Assembly: GCA_017963165.1 (NCBI GenBank)
Contig: JAGCTZ010000088.1
Coordinates: 1 to 48,730 of the forward strand
Source: Treponema sp.
GTDB taxonomy: Bacteria > Spirochaetota > Spirochaetia > Treponematales > Treponemataceae
Direction of reading: 5' to 3'
Length of the DNA stretch: 48,730 nucleotides
Part shown: positions 6,884 through 15,073 of the stretch, piece after piece
Layout: each line of letters starts with the position of its first letter
Position numbering within the stretch: the first letter of the stretch is position 1
The notes under the pieces: generated by a model
Seen by the model: the letters and a program-made list of their open reading frames with translations, nothing else
Database searches by the model: none
Told to the model about the DNA's origin: nothing
Position numbers and translations under genes: made by a program

Positions 6884-8449
6884 ATGGATAAAACGAACAA
6901 AACAATCATCGTTTTGGGTTCAGGGCCAATCCGCATCGGACAGGGAATTGAGTTTGACTATGCAAGTGTTCAATGTGTACGCGCACTCAAGAAAATGGGC
7001 TACGAGGTTGCAATTATAAATAATAACCCCGAAACAGTTTCCACCGACTTTGATACAGCAGACCGTCTTTATTTTGAACCACTCACCGGCGAAGATGTAA
7101 TGAATGTTATCCGTACCGAAAAACCTCTTGGAGTAGTTGCTGCCTTTGGAGGTCAGACAGCAATCAACCTGACAAAATATCTTGACCAGCAGGGTGTCCC
7201 GATTTTAGGAACAAGTGCAGATTCAATCGACCTTGCCGAAGACCGTGAACGCTTTGAAGAATTATGCGACCGGCTTGGAATAAAACGTCCAAAGGGTGTT
7301 ACAGTTTTTACAGAAGCCGAAGCACTTGAAGCCGCTGCCCGCATAACCTACCCTGTATTGCTCCGACCAAGCTACGTGTTAGGCGGACAAAACATGATTA
7401 TCGCAAACACGCCTGCCGACGTAAAAGAATACATGGCAATCATTCTGCGCCAGAAAATCGAAAACCCTGTTCTTATTGATAAATACATGGAAGGTATTGA
7501 GCTTGAAATTGACGGCATCTGCGACGGACAGGAAGTTCTTCTCCCGGGAATAATGCAGCACATAGAACGTACCGGCATTCATTCGGGTGACTCAATCGCA
7601 GTTTACCCAAGCTGGTCAATCAGCGAAGAAATGAAAGAAAAAATTGTCCGCCAGTCTACAGACCTTGCACTTGCACTTGGAACAAAAGGCCTTGTTAATA
7701 TCCAGTATTTAATTTACCAGAATGACCTATATATAATAGAAGCAAATCCCCGTTCCAGCCGAACAGTTCCTTATTTGAGCAAAGTCACAGGCATCCCAAT
7801 GGTAGAGCTTGCCACCCGCGCAATGATGGGCGAAAGAATCCGCGACATGGGCTTTGGAACAGGTCTTTACCGCACACCAGATTATTTTGCAGTAAAGGTT
7901 CCTGTTTTCAGTTTTGAAAAGCTCATGGATGTAGATACTGCGCTTGGTCCCGAAATGAAATCTACCGGTGAAGTTCTGGGTATTGCCCCGACACGTCAGG
8001 AAGCGTTGTTCAAAGGCATGATTGCTGCAGGTATAAAAATGATAAAAGCACCTGCCGGCATTTTATTTAGTGTAAAGAAAATGGATTTACCGGAGCTTCC
8101 TGCTCTTGCCAAACGCTTTTACGATCTTGGTTATACACTCTATGGAACAAGCGGAAATGCCGACACAATAGAACGAAGCGGCATTCCTGTAATTCATGTT
8201 GCAAAGGTTCACGAAAACAACAACGACAATATCATTACCCTGCTCGACTCCGGAAAAATTGCTTATGTAATTTCAACTTCTGCTAAAGGCCGCAATCCCG
8301 ATGCCGAAAGCGTAAAATTCCGCCGCCATGCAGTAGAACGTGACATAGAATGTCTTACCGCCTTAGACACAGCAACCGCTCTTGCCGAATGTCTTGAAAG
8401 CGGTTTAACAGAGGATGATATCAGTCTTGTAGATATTACAAAGATTTAG
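6884..8449 (+). CDS. carB2: Carbamoyl-phosphate synthase large subunit, C-terminal half
   Basis: A 521-residue protein equal to the second half of CarB: the carbamoyl-phosphate synthetic ATP-grasp unit plus the C-terminal allosteric domain. Motifs: IVLGSGPIRIGQGIEFDYASV at the start, EPLTGEDVMNV, RPSYVLGGQNM, EANPRSSRTVPYLSKVTGIP and LGPEMKSTGEVLGI. The MGS-like regulatory domain starts near residue 405 (ALAKRFYDLGYTLYGTSGNA ... KVHENNNDN ... YVISTSAKG), so UMP/IMP-type control could remain. AGAGG precedes the ATG. It has its own promoter and leader hairpin. The stop overlaps the convergent uxuB stop by 4 bp. It presumably assembles with CarA and the 3968-5548 product. Confidence 0.94.
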   Translation: MDKTNKTIIVLGSGPIRIGQGIEFDYASVQCVRALKKMGYEVAIINNNPETVSTDFDTADRLYFEPLTGEDVMNVIRTEKPLGVVAAFGGQTAINLTKYLDQQGVPILGTSADSIDLAEDRERFEELCDRLGIKRPKGVTVFTEAEALEAAARITYPVLLRPSYVLGGQNMIIANTPADVKEYMAIILRQKIENPVLIDKYMEGIELEIDGICDGQEVLLPGIMQHIERTGIHSGDSIAVYPSWSISEEMKEKIVRQSTDLALALGTKGLVNIQYLIYQNDLYIIEANPRSSRTVPYLSKVTGIPMVELATRAMMGERIRDMGFGTGLYRTPDYFAVKVPVFSFEKLMDVDTALGPEMKSTGEVLGIAPTRQEALFKGMIAAGIKMIKAPAGILFSVKKMDLPELPALAKRFYDLGYTLYGTSGNADTIERSGIPVIHVAKVHENNNDNIITLLDSGKIAYVISTSAKGRNPDAESVKFRRHAVERDIECLTALDTATALAECLESGLTEDDISLVDITKI

Positions 8450-10011
8450 AAAGAACTGAGCAGTTTTCGAACAGCACCTTTTCCATCTGACAGTCTGGCA
8501 AAATAATCCTTTACCTTTTCTGCAAGGCCGCATTCAAAAAGATCTACACCAAAGATGTCTGCTCTATGAAGAAGCTCGTCTGTCTGAAGCTTTCTGCATT
8601 CTTCCAGTAACGGATCAGGACTAAGTTCAAACTGCTCACCGTCATCACCGACAGCAGTAAGATAACGAAGCCACAACGCAAATACAAGAGGAACAACCTT
8701 AAGATCTGCAACGTTCAAATCAGTACGAGCCATATAACCTTTGATTGTCTCGCCAAAACGAATGCTAAGCTTTTGAGAAGTATCGCATGCAATTCGCTGA
8801 GGAGTATCCGGCATAAATGGATTTGGGATTCTTATATTTACAACCTCGTCAATAAAGTCGCGTGGTTTTATGATTCCAGGATCAACAACGACAGGAAGAC
8901 CTTCTTCGTAACCAAGTCTCTTTACAAGACGAAGCAGATCAGGATCCTTCATTTCATCAGCAATCAAGGTATAGCCAAGTAAGCAGCCACTAACAGCAAG
9001 GAAGGTATGCAGCGGATTAAGACAAGTGCAAACCTTCATTTTTTCTACCTTGTCTACAGTTGCGCGGTCAGTAAAATACAAGCCTGCTTTTTCAAGCTCG
9101 GGACGACCGTTAGGGAAAGCATCTTCTATAACAAGATACTGACACTCCTCTGCATTTACAAAAGGCGCAACATAAGTTTTTTTAGATGTGATTACAGGTT
9201 CAAGCTGTTCAATTCCGTCGTCGGCCAAAATCTTTTCAATTTTAGCATCGGGGCGTGGAGTTATTTTATCTATCATTGTCCATGGGAAACTTACCTTAGA
9301 AGGATTATTTACATAAGCAAGGAAGCCAGGTTTACAGACACCACGATTTTCCCATTCTTCTGCAAATTCTTTTACAGCTGCATAAAGCTTGTCGCCATTG
9401 TGAGAGCAGTTATCCATACTAACCATTGCAACAGGAAGTTCGTTGCTTGTGTAACGTGCATGAAGAAGCGTTACAATCTTACCAATGTATGATTTTGGAA
9501 GCACCGGACCAGCCGCAAAATCCTCTTCTACACCAGGCATCATAACGCCGCTTGCATTACGAAGCAGATATCCTTTTTCTGTAATTGTAAAAGTAACCAT
9601 CTGCAAAGACGGATTCTGGAAAATTTCAAGAAGACGTGCCCAATCGGCCTGGTTTTCTGTATCTGCAGCAAGTGCTTCCATAATGGAACCAACTACAGTT
9701 TTTTCAACAGAGCCGTTTGATTTTAATGTAACAAGGGCACCAATGTTGTCGTGTGGGCGATACATTTTTTCTATGATTTCGTAATCGTAACCTTCTGCAA
9801 CAACAAGACCGCGGTCAAGCACACCGTCATTTAAAAGATTCTGAACAACATTTGCCTGGAACGCACGGAAAATATTTCCTGCACCAAAGTGAATCCAGAA
9901 TGGTTCTGCCTTTGTTGCTGCTTCTACTTTTTCGCGGTCAAATTTTGGGAGAGAATAGCCCTTGCTTTCCCATTCTGTTGGATTTGTGATTCCTGCTTTT
10001 GTTAGTTTCAT
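8446..10011 (-). CDS. uxuB: Fructuronate reductase (mannitol dehydrogenase family)
   Basis: A 521-residue NAD-dependent polyol/uronate dehydrogenase. The N-terminal Rossmann region contains FWIHFGAGNIFRAF. The central part has VSMDNCSHNGDKL, typical of the long-chain mannitol dehydrogenase family. Its C-terminal domain has CTCLNPLHTFLAVSGC and the FIDEVVNIRIPNPFMPDTPQRIA region. UxuB reduces D-fructuronate to D-mannonate in glucuronate breakdown. The tagaturonate reductase UxaB is a near relative, so the UxuB call rests on the mannonate dehydratase gene in the same operon. The start lies immediately after the GNAT stop. Confidence 0.85.
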   Translation of the reverse strand: MKLTKAGITNPTEWESKGYSLPKFDREKVEAATKAEPFWIHFGAGNIFRAFQANVVQNLLNDGVLDRGLVVAEGYDYEIIEKMYRPHDNIGALVTLKSNGSVEKTVVGSIMEALAADTENQADWARLLEIFQNPSLQMVTFTITEKGYLLRNASGVMMPGVEEDFAAGPVLPKSYIGKIVTLLHARYTSNELPVAMVSMDNCSHNGDKLYAAVKEFAEEWENRGVCKPGFLAYVNNPSKVSFPWTMIDKITPRPDAKIEKILADDGIEQLEPVITSKKTYVAPFVNAEECQYLVIEDAFPNGRPELEKAGLYFTDRATVDKVEKMKVCTCLNPLHTFLAVSGCLLGYTLIADEMKDPDLLRLVKRLGYEEGLPVVVDPGIIKPRDFIDEVVNIRIPNPFMPDTPQRIACDTSQKLSIRFGETIKGYMARTDLNVADLKVVPLVFALWLRYLTAVGDDGEQFELSPDPLLEECRKLQTDELLHRADIFGVDLFECGLAEKVKDYFARLSDGKGAVRKLLSSF

Positions 10012-10551
10012 TTAAAACACCTTATGATAAGTTTTTGCCTTGAAGGTTTCGCTGTTATCTAATTTTGAATATTCTGTATCTTCGTAAAAGGTCATGCCAA
10101 GTTTTTCCATTACGCGTTGTGAACCGGTATTTCCAATTGCAAAAGTTCCTGCTATTGCATGAACCGCAAAATTCTGACGAGTCCATTCAAGGATTTTTTT
10201 CATTGCCTCGGTAACAAGACCACGGCTCCAGTAGTCGTATGCAAGATTGTAGCCTACACTCCAAACATCAATATCAGGGTGATAATACATTCCACCGCTG
10301 CCGATTAATTCGCCTGTTTCTTTAAGGACAAAGCCAAAATCCTTTTTGTCATCATCCTTATTCAAGCTTTCAAGCCACTCACGACCATCTTCCTTGCTTT
10401 TGTAAAGAGGATAAATCATATATTTATTAACTCGAGGATCGCCTGTCCATTTAAAAACTGCATCAAGGTCATCAATAGTTAGAGGACGTAAAATAAGTCT
10501 TTCTGTTTCTAAAACTGGTACTGCCATTTTATCTGTATAAAGTAACTCCAC
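10012..10551 (-). CDS. GNAT-family N-acetyltransferase (RimJ/RimL type)
   Basis: A 179-residue acetyl-CoA-dependent acetyltransferase. The opening VLETERLILRPLTIDDLDAVF and the SVGYNLAYDYWSRGLVTEAMK acetyl-CoA segment followed by GNTGSQRVMEKLGM are typical of the Acetyltransf_3 group that acetylates protein N-termini or small amines. The start at 10551 is GTG and overlaps uxuA by 23 bp; an ATG at 10527, one base after the uxuA stop, is the alternative (171 residues). It sits between uxuA and uxuB with no spare bases, so it is cotranscribed with hexuronate genes. No direct role in that pathway is known to me, and the substrate is unknown. Confidence 0.85.
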   Translation of the reverse strand: MELLYTDKMAVPVLETERLILRPLTIDDLDAVFKWTGDPRVNKYMIYPLYKSKEDGREWLESLNKDDDKKDFGFVLKETGELIGSGGMYYHPDIDVWSVGYNLAYDYWSRGLVTEAMKKILEWTRQNFAVHAIAGTFAIGNTGSQRVMEKLGMTFYEDTEYSKLDNSETFKAKTYHKVF

Positions 10552-11635
10552 TTCTGTCTATAGTCTTTTCACATGCTTCCCAAAGCCCCTGAAGATATGT
10601 TGCTCCAAGTGCGCGATCATACAAGCCATAACCAGGCATTGCTTTTTCACCCCAAATCATGCGGCCATGGTCCGGACGGATAATGCCGTCAAAACCGGTT
10701 TCATAAAGGGTACGCACAATCTTAAACATATCAAAAGTTCCGGCGCTCGAAAGATGAGCCGATTCCTGGAAATCTTGAACAGGATCATCAATTGCCGTAT
10801 TAAACTTTAAGTTACGGATATGTGCAAAGTGAATGCGGCCAGTTGCAGCTTTAATCATTTCACAAAGGTCATTTTTGCGGTTTGTGCCGTATGAACCGGT
10901 ACAGAAGGTCAATCCATTATGAGGATTATCAACAGCCTTGAGCATGCGTACAACATTTTCCTGACAGGTGATGATTCTAGGAAGACCAAAAACAGGCCAT
11001 GCAGGATCATCTGGATGAATTGCCATATCAATATTGTATTTGTCGCAAACAGGCATGATTGCCTTTAAGAAATAAACAAGATTATCAAAAAGTTTTTCGT
11101 TGTCGATATCCTTGTACATCCGGAACAGTTCTTTTACACGGGCCATACGCTCAGGTTCCCAGCCCGGAAGAATAAAGCCGTTTGAATCCTTGTCAATTGA
11201 ATTGAACATATCCTCCGGTTTTACGCCGTCAATTGCCTTTGAATTGTAAGCAAGAACAGTTGAACCGTCTTCACAAACACGTGCAAGCTCGCTGCGAGTC
11301 CAGTCAAAAACAGGCATAAAGTTGTAGCAGACCATGTGAATGTCCTGCTGACCAAGATTTTCCAGAGTTTTGATGTAATTTTCTATATATTTATCGCGGT
11401 CACCGCCGCCAATTTTAATGTCATCATGAATATTTACACTTTCAATTCCTGCAATTTTAAGTCCGGCAGCCTCTACTTCATCCTTAAGCTTCTTAATTGC
11501 TGCTTTTTCCCATGCATCGCCTGGTACAGAATCGTACAAAGTTGTAATAACTCCATGCACCCCCGGTACCTGACGAATCTGCTGCAAAGTTACTGAATCA
11601 AAGCCTGTGCCGTACCAGCGTAATGTCATATCCAT
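10529..11635 (-). CDS. uxuA: Mannonate dehydratase
   Basis: A 368-residue TIM-barrel dehydratase that converts D-mannonate to 2-keto-3-deoxygluconate after UxuB. Family blocks are evident: LRWYGTGFD and QIRQVPGVHGVITTLYD near the start, GIESVNIHDDIKIG, the long VCYNFMPVFDWTRSEL segment, and metal/substrate blocks AIHPDDPAWPVFGLPRI, FCTGSYG, IHFAHIRN and IRPDHGRMIWGE. Length is slightly below the E. coli enzyme but complete. AAGGAG lies about 8 bases before the ATG. It is first gene of uxuA-GNAT-uxuB, with its own promoter. Confidence 0.95.
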   Translation of the reverse strand: MDMTLRWYGTGFDSVTLQQIRQVPGVHGVITTLYDSVPGDAWEKAAIKKLKDEVEAAGLKIAGIESVNIHDDIKIGGGDRDKYIENYIKTLENLGQQDIHMVCYNFMPVFDWTRSELARVCEDGSTVLAYNSKAIDGVKPEDMFNSIDKDSNGFILPGWEPERMARVKELFRMYKDIDNEKLFDNLVYFLKAIMPVCDKYNIDMAIHPDDPAWPVFGLPRIITCQENVVRMLKAVDNPHNGLTFCTGSYGTNRKNDLCEMIKAATGRIHFAHIRNLKFNTAIDDPVQDFQESAHLSSAGTFDMFKIVRTLYETGFDGIIRPDHGRMIWGEKAMPGYGLYDRALGATYLQGLWEACEKTIDRSGVTLYR

Positions 11636-11678
11636 ATAAAAAATCTCCTTAGAGCACCCTAATTAATCGTTTAAGTTC

Positions 11679-11732
11679 ATTCTATCACGGATTCATAAAA
11701 CTCTCAAGAAAAACTTACATACTAACATACTA
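11679..11732 (-). promoter_or_regulatory. uxuA promoter with upstream tandem 8-mers
   Basis: On the minus strand TTGAGA (11707-11702), a 17-bp spacer and TAGAAT (11684-11679) form a promoter about 43 bases from uxuA. Directly upstream of the -35 are two head-to-tail copies of TAGTATGT (11732-11725 and 11724-11717). Tandem sites there suit an activator, for example a sugar-responsive regulator; no regulator gene is next to it. The rest of 11733-11923 is A/T-rich with homopolymer T runs and a weak hairpin near 11766-11790. Confidence 0.55.
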
Positions 11733-11923
11733 GTTTTGCACAAAAAGCCCATTTTTTTATAGGTGAAATTCCTTAATTTTTAGGAAATTTGAAAATTTTT
11801 TGGATTTTTTTGTAAGAAGTCTCTTTTTTGATTAATACTATATATGAGGATTTGTTATTTCCATATATAACACCTCCCATCAATTATACATACTGTACCT
11901 TCGGGCGCAAAATGGAGGATATT

Positions 11924-12784
11924 ATGTCTAATGATATTTACAAAACAAAATCTGTGGACGAACTTACTTTCACTGATGACGGTATGTTTCAGGCTGTTCT
12001 TCATCAGGAAAATATTTGTACAGAAATTGTTGAGCGTTTGCTTCATATAAAGATAAGTAAGATTGAATATCCTGAACTTGAAAAACAAATAGCTCCTTTC
12101 TATACGACAAAAGGAGTACGTCTTGATGTCTATCTTAAAGATGAAAACAGAATTATAGATATCGAGATTCAATGCTACAGACAGCTGGCGTTAGGTAAAA
12201 GAACACGATATTATCAGTCTATGATAGATATCGACAGTCTTATGAAAGGACAACCTTATCCAACATTAAAGGAAAGTTATATTCTTTTTATTTGTAAGCA
12301 GGATCCGTTTAAAACAGGTAAAAAAGATGAAAAAGGAAATGATGAATACTATGGCCTTCCCTGTTATACGTTTCGTAATATTTGTGAAGAAAACCCTCTT
12401 GTAAATTTGAATGACAAATCGGTAAAAGTAATTTATAATGCAAGTGCATACGAAGAAGAAAAGGATAAAAAAATTCATGATTTTCTACGCTATGTCTTAA
12501 CAGATGATGCCGGTGAAGATGATTTTACAAAGCGACTTGCTGTCATTGTAAAAAAATTAAAAGATGATGAAAAATTTAGGAGTGATTACGCTGCTATGAA
12601 TTTACATGATTGGGATTTAACAAGAATGGCAAAAGAAGCAGGTGCTCATGAAAAAGCCATAGAAAATGCAATTAATGCCCTAAAAATGAACCTTACAGTA
12701 GAACAAGTTTCAAAAATTACCGGTCTGTCACAAGAGGAAATACAAAAACTTAAACAAGAGCTTGTTGTGGAATTATCGGATTAG
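11924..12784 (+). CDS. Rpn-family recombination-promoting nuclease/transposase-like protein
   Basis: A 286-residue PD-(D/E)XK nuclease-family protein of the group often labelled putative transposase (PDDEXK_2, Rpn-like). It opens with VDELTFTDDGMFQAVL. The nuclease core is visible in GVRLDVYLKDENRIIDIEIQ (Asp then ExQ), then a YYQSMID motif. The C-terminus ends in a short helix-turn-helix-like TVEQVSKITGLSQEEIQKL, usual in this family. The start at 11924 has GGAGG 9 bases upstream; an earlier in-frame ATG at 11828 adds 32 residues without family character. No terminal inverted repeats were found, so it is probably not part of an intact element. The stop overlaps the convergent tonB-like gene by 4 bp. 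Confidence 0.8.
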   Translation: MSNDIYKTKSVDELTFTDDGMFQAVLHQENICTEIVERLLHIKISKIEYPELEKQIAPFYTTKGVRLDVYLKDENRIIDIEIQCYRQLALGKRTRYYQSMIDIDSLMKGQPYPTLKESYILFICKQDPFKTGKKDEKGNDEYYGLPCYTFRNICEENPLVNLNDKSVKVIYNASAYEEEKDKKIHDFLRYVLTDDAGEDDFTKRLAVIVKKLKDDEKFRSDYAAMNLHDWDLTRMAKEAGAHEKAIENAINALKMNLTVEQVSKITGLSQEEIQKLKQELVVELSD

Positions 12785-13926
12785 CGTTTTTCGATGGTGT
12801 ATTCGAAGCTTGCTGTTGCAGAGCTTGGGGCAGATTCAAAACGCCATTTGCTAAGTTGATCATAGATTTCATTTCTTACTGCAGCAGGAAGAATTGATTC
12901 CGGTGAAATTGTTATTTCGGCACGAGGAACATTTCCACTTTCTACTACACGAAATTTAATTGTGACAATTTTTGTACTATCAATGAGTGCTGCTGCTTCT
13001 GCAGAAAGTTTAATTGCTGGTGTTATTGGATCAAGAAGAACACGGGTAGAACCATCAGACATTTCCATACTTATCTGTCCATCAGAAGTTTTCGAAGTTT
13101 TAGCGTTCGTTATTGATTTGCTGTCACCAGTTGTTGCCGAATAACTTGTTGTTCTAATATTGCTGAGTGCAGTACTTGTAGCTGTTGAAGCAGTTTGTGT
13201 CGTTTGAGTTTTTGATGTTGTTTGACTTGTCTGCCGCTGATTTTTTTCTGTTGAAGTTTCTGCTGCAGAACCTGAAAGTGAACTTTGTGTCGTGACCTTA
13301 TTAGTCTGTTGATTTACAGTAGATTGTGTTTCAGTTGAAGAATCATCAAACTGAGACCAGTCGAAACTACTTTTATTAGTATTTGAAGAAACATTATTTA
13401 AATCAAAATCAGAATAATCTGTTGCGTATTGATAATCATCAAAATTTACTTTCTTAGCAGGATCAGTTGCTTTTGGTGTCACAGCAGGTGTTGTTGTTTT
13501 TGTATCAGTTTTAGCAGGCTCTGTTTTTGCAGGTGATGGAGCTGGTGTAGTTTCTTTGTTAGGAGTTTCGACAGGTTTTGCAGGAGCTGGTGCAGGAGCT
13601 GGAGTTGACACAACTTCTTCAACAATAGGTTCAGGGATTGCAACTTCCTGCTCAGGAATTACAGCTTCCTGTTCAAAGCTCTCGGATATTAATTCAGGAA
13701 CAGCTGCTGCAGCACTTTCGCTTTTTGACTTTTCACGTTCATCGTCAGATTTTTCAGAACTTAAAACAATCTGCACCTCCTTATACTGCGGAATCTTAGG
13801 TTGAAACTTAATCACGAAACATAAAACACAGAAAATTATCCAGCAGATCAGAGTGATAATGCTGCTGAGCAGTAAACTGGTTATATGAGGCGAACTATCT
13901 TGTCCAAACAAGGGCTGCTTTACCAT
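12781..13926 (-). CDS. TonB-like periplasm-spanning protein
   Basis: A 381-residue protein with one N-terminal membrane segment (about residues 17-39) and the rest periplasmic. The middle, about 60-260, is low complexity: Glu/Ser-rich, then a Pro-Ala-Lys stretch (TPAPAPAPAKPVETP) and a Ser/Thr/Gln-rich tract, a typical TonB/TolA spacer. The last 90 residues (VTIKFRVVESGNVPRAEITISP ... QLSKWRFESAP) match the TonB C-terminal fold that contacts outer-membrane partners. ExbD and ExbB lie directly upstream, 21 bp away, so it should form the energy-transducing complex with them. Sequence in the spacer will be poorly conserved. Confidence 0.85.
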   Translation of the reverse strand: MVKQPLFGQDSSPHITSLLLSSIITLICWIIFCVLCFVIKFQPKIPQYKEVQIVLSSEKSDDEREKSKSESAAAAVPELISESFEQEAVIPEQEVAIPEPIVEEVVSTPAPAPAPAKPVETPNKETTPAPSPAKTEPAKTDTKTTTPAVTPKATDPAKKVNFDDYQYATDYSDFDLNNVSSNTNKSSFDWSQFDDSSTETQSTVNQQTNKVTTQSSLSGSAAETSTEKNQRQTSQTTSKTQTTQTASTATSTALSNIRTTSYSATTGDSKSITNAKTSKTSDGQISMEMSDGSTRVLLDPITPAIKLSAEAAALIDSTKIVTIKFRVVESGNVPRAEITISPESILPAAVRNEIYDQLSKWRFESAPSSATASFEYTIEKR

Positions 13927-13947
13927 TAAGAATCCTTCTGCTCTACT

Positions 13948-14361
13948 CTATTTTTCTGTGGCGGTGCGAAGATTTATGACGGCATAACCACTTTCGCGGA
14001 TTACATCAAAAAGTTTTACGATGGTGCCGTTTGTTACTTCGGAATCGGCTTCTAAAGACACAGGGAACTCGTCTTTTTTTACATCACTTGTATCAAACAT
14101 TACAAGCTCATGACCAAGTTCATCGATTGCGACTTCCTTTTCATTAAAGAACAAAAGTCCGTCTGCATCAGCTGTGATTGTAATTCCCTGATACGATGTT
14201 CCTTCTGAAGTATGACTTGTCGGAAGCTTGAGCTTAATTCCCGGAAGAATTGCAAAGGTTGTTGAAACAAGAAAAAAGAGAATCAACTGAAAAACTATAT
14301 CAATCATCGGAGTCATATCTACATTTGAGCGGATACTTCCCCTTTTGCTTTTTAATCTCAT
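13948..14361 (-). CDS. exbD: ExbD/TolR-type biopolymer transport protein
   Basis: A 137-residue inner-membrane protein with a single N-terminal membrane helix (about 20-38) and a periplasmic domain. The motif VDMTPMIDIVFQLILFFLVS holds D21, equivalent to the proton-path Asp of ExbD/TolR. It works with the ExbB-like channel to power the TonB-like protein. The start overlaps the exbB stop by one base (TAATG), so translation is coupled. Confidence 0.93.
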   Translation of the reverse strand: MRLKSKRGSIRSNVDMTPMIDIVFQLILFFLVSTTFAILPGIKLKLPTSHTSEGTSYQGITITADADGLLFFNEKEVAIDELGHELVMFDTSDVKKDEFPVSLEADSEVTNGTIVKLFDVIRESGYAVINLRTATEK

Positions 14362-14972
14362 TATCTTACTCGTCCTGTAAGCTTTAATACGACAGAAGTA
14401 ACATGTGCTTCCATCTCGACAATTCTACGGTTTACTCTTGAAACAAAATAGTTATGGAAAATTACCGATGGAATAGAAACTATAAGACCAGCAACTGTTG
14501 TAACAAGAGCTTCGGCAATTGCACCTGCAAGCAATGCTGGATCACCCATTGAACCACCGGCTCCAAGAACACCAAAGGCCTTGATATTACCTGTTACTGT
14601 TCCCAAAAGTCCAAGCAAAGTTGCAATATTTGCAATTGTTCCAAGCGGTGTAAGAAAATGTTCAAAGCGTGGAACAACAAAATCCATTTCGGCTTCTACA
14701 AGATCGCGGATATCACGTTCTTCGTAACGGCGGCAGTCAATTGCCTTTTTGATTACCTGAGACATTGGAGTATCGGCTTGAGCACAGGCAACACCACATG
14801 CTTCAAAATCACCAACGGCAAGAGAAGCATTTACATTTGCCATAAGCTTTTCGTCGCGTTTACGGATACTTGCAAAATAAATGCAGCGCTCAACTATAAT
14901 AAAGGTTGCCAGAACTCCACATACAATGATTGGAATCATCAGCAATCCGCCTGATTTAAGTGTTTCTAACAT
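14361..14972 (-). CDS. exbB: ExbB/TolQ-type proton channel protein
   Basis: A 203-residue inner-membrane protein of the MotA/TolQ/ExbB family. It has a first membrane segment near residues 8-27, a cytoplasmic loop, and a C-terminal channel part (TPLGTIANIATLLGLLGTVTGNIKAF ... ALVTTVAGLIVSIPSVIFHNYF) that carries the proton path. I chose the start at 14972 because AAGGAG precedes it. A longer in-frame start at 15038 would translate the REP repeat (as SLSLACPELVEG) and is not credible. The 101-bp gap to the barrel gene holds that repeat. Confidence 0.92.
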   Translation of the reverse strand: MLETLKSGGLLMIPIIVCGVLATFIIVERCIYFASIRKRDEKLMANVNASLAVGDFEACGVACAQADTPMSQVIKKAIDCRRYEERDIRDLVEAEMDFVVPRFEHFLTPLGTIANIATLLGLLGTVTGNIKAFGVLGAGGSMGDPALLAGAIAEALVTTVAGLIVSIPSVIFHNYFVSRVNRRIVEMEAHVTSVVLKLTGRVR

Positions 14973-14997
14973 AAAAATATCTCCTTTTGTGCCCTTC

Positions 14998-15058
14998 CCT
15001 TCGACAAGCTCAGGACAAGCTAGGCTCAGGGACCCCAAGTATTTTCTCAGGGACCCCA
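14998..15058. repeat. Compound REP-like repeats upstream of exbB
   Basis: CCCTTCGACAAGCTCAGG starts at 14998 and is followed by a partial duplicate, then two direct copies of CTCAGGGACCCCA (15025-15037 and 15046-15058). It fills the gap between the barrel gene and exbB, within one operon. It could form RNA hairpins that alter the ratio of upstream to downstream products. Confidence 0.75.
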
Positions 15059-15073
15059 GTTTTTAGTTTATTC

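Noticed and set aside
6801..7019. 72-residue ORF at the carB2 leader
   Set aside because: It runs out of frame into carB2 and resembles no protein; only its ATG position next to the hairpin was kept as an observation.
11924..12784. Complete insertion sequence around the Rpn-family gene
   Set aside because: No terminal inverted repeats or target duplications were found on either side.
14973..15038. Longer ExbB start
   Set aside because: The extra residues are the translated REP repeat; the ribosome site supports 14972.
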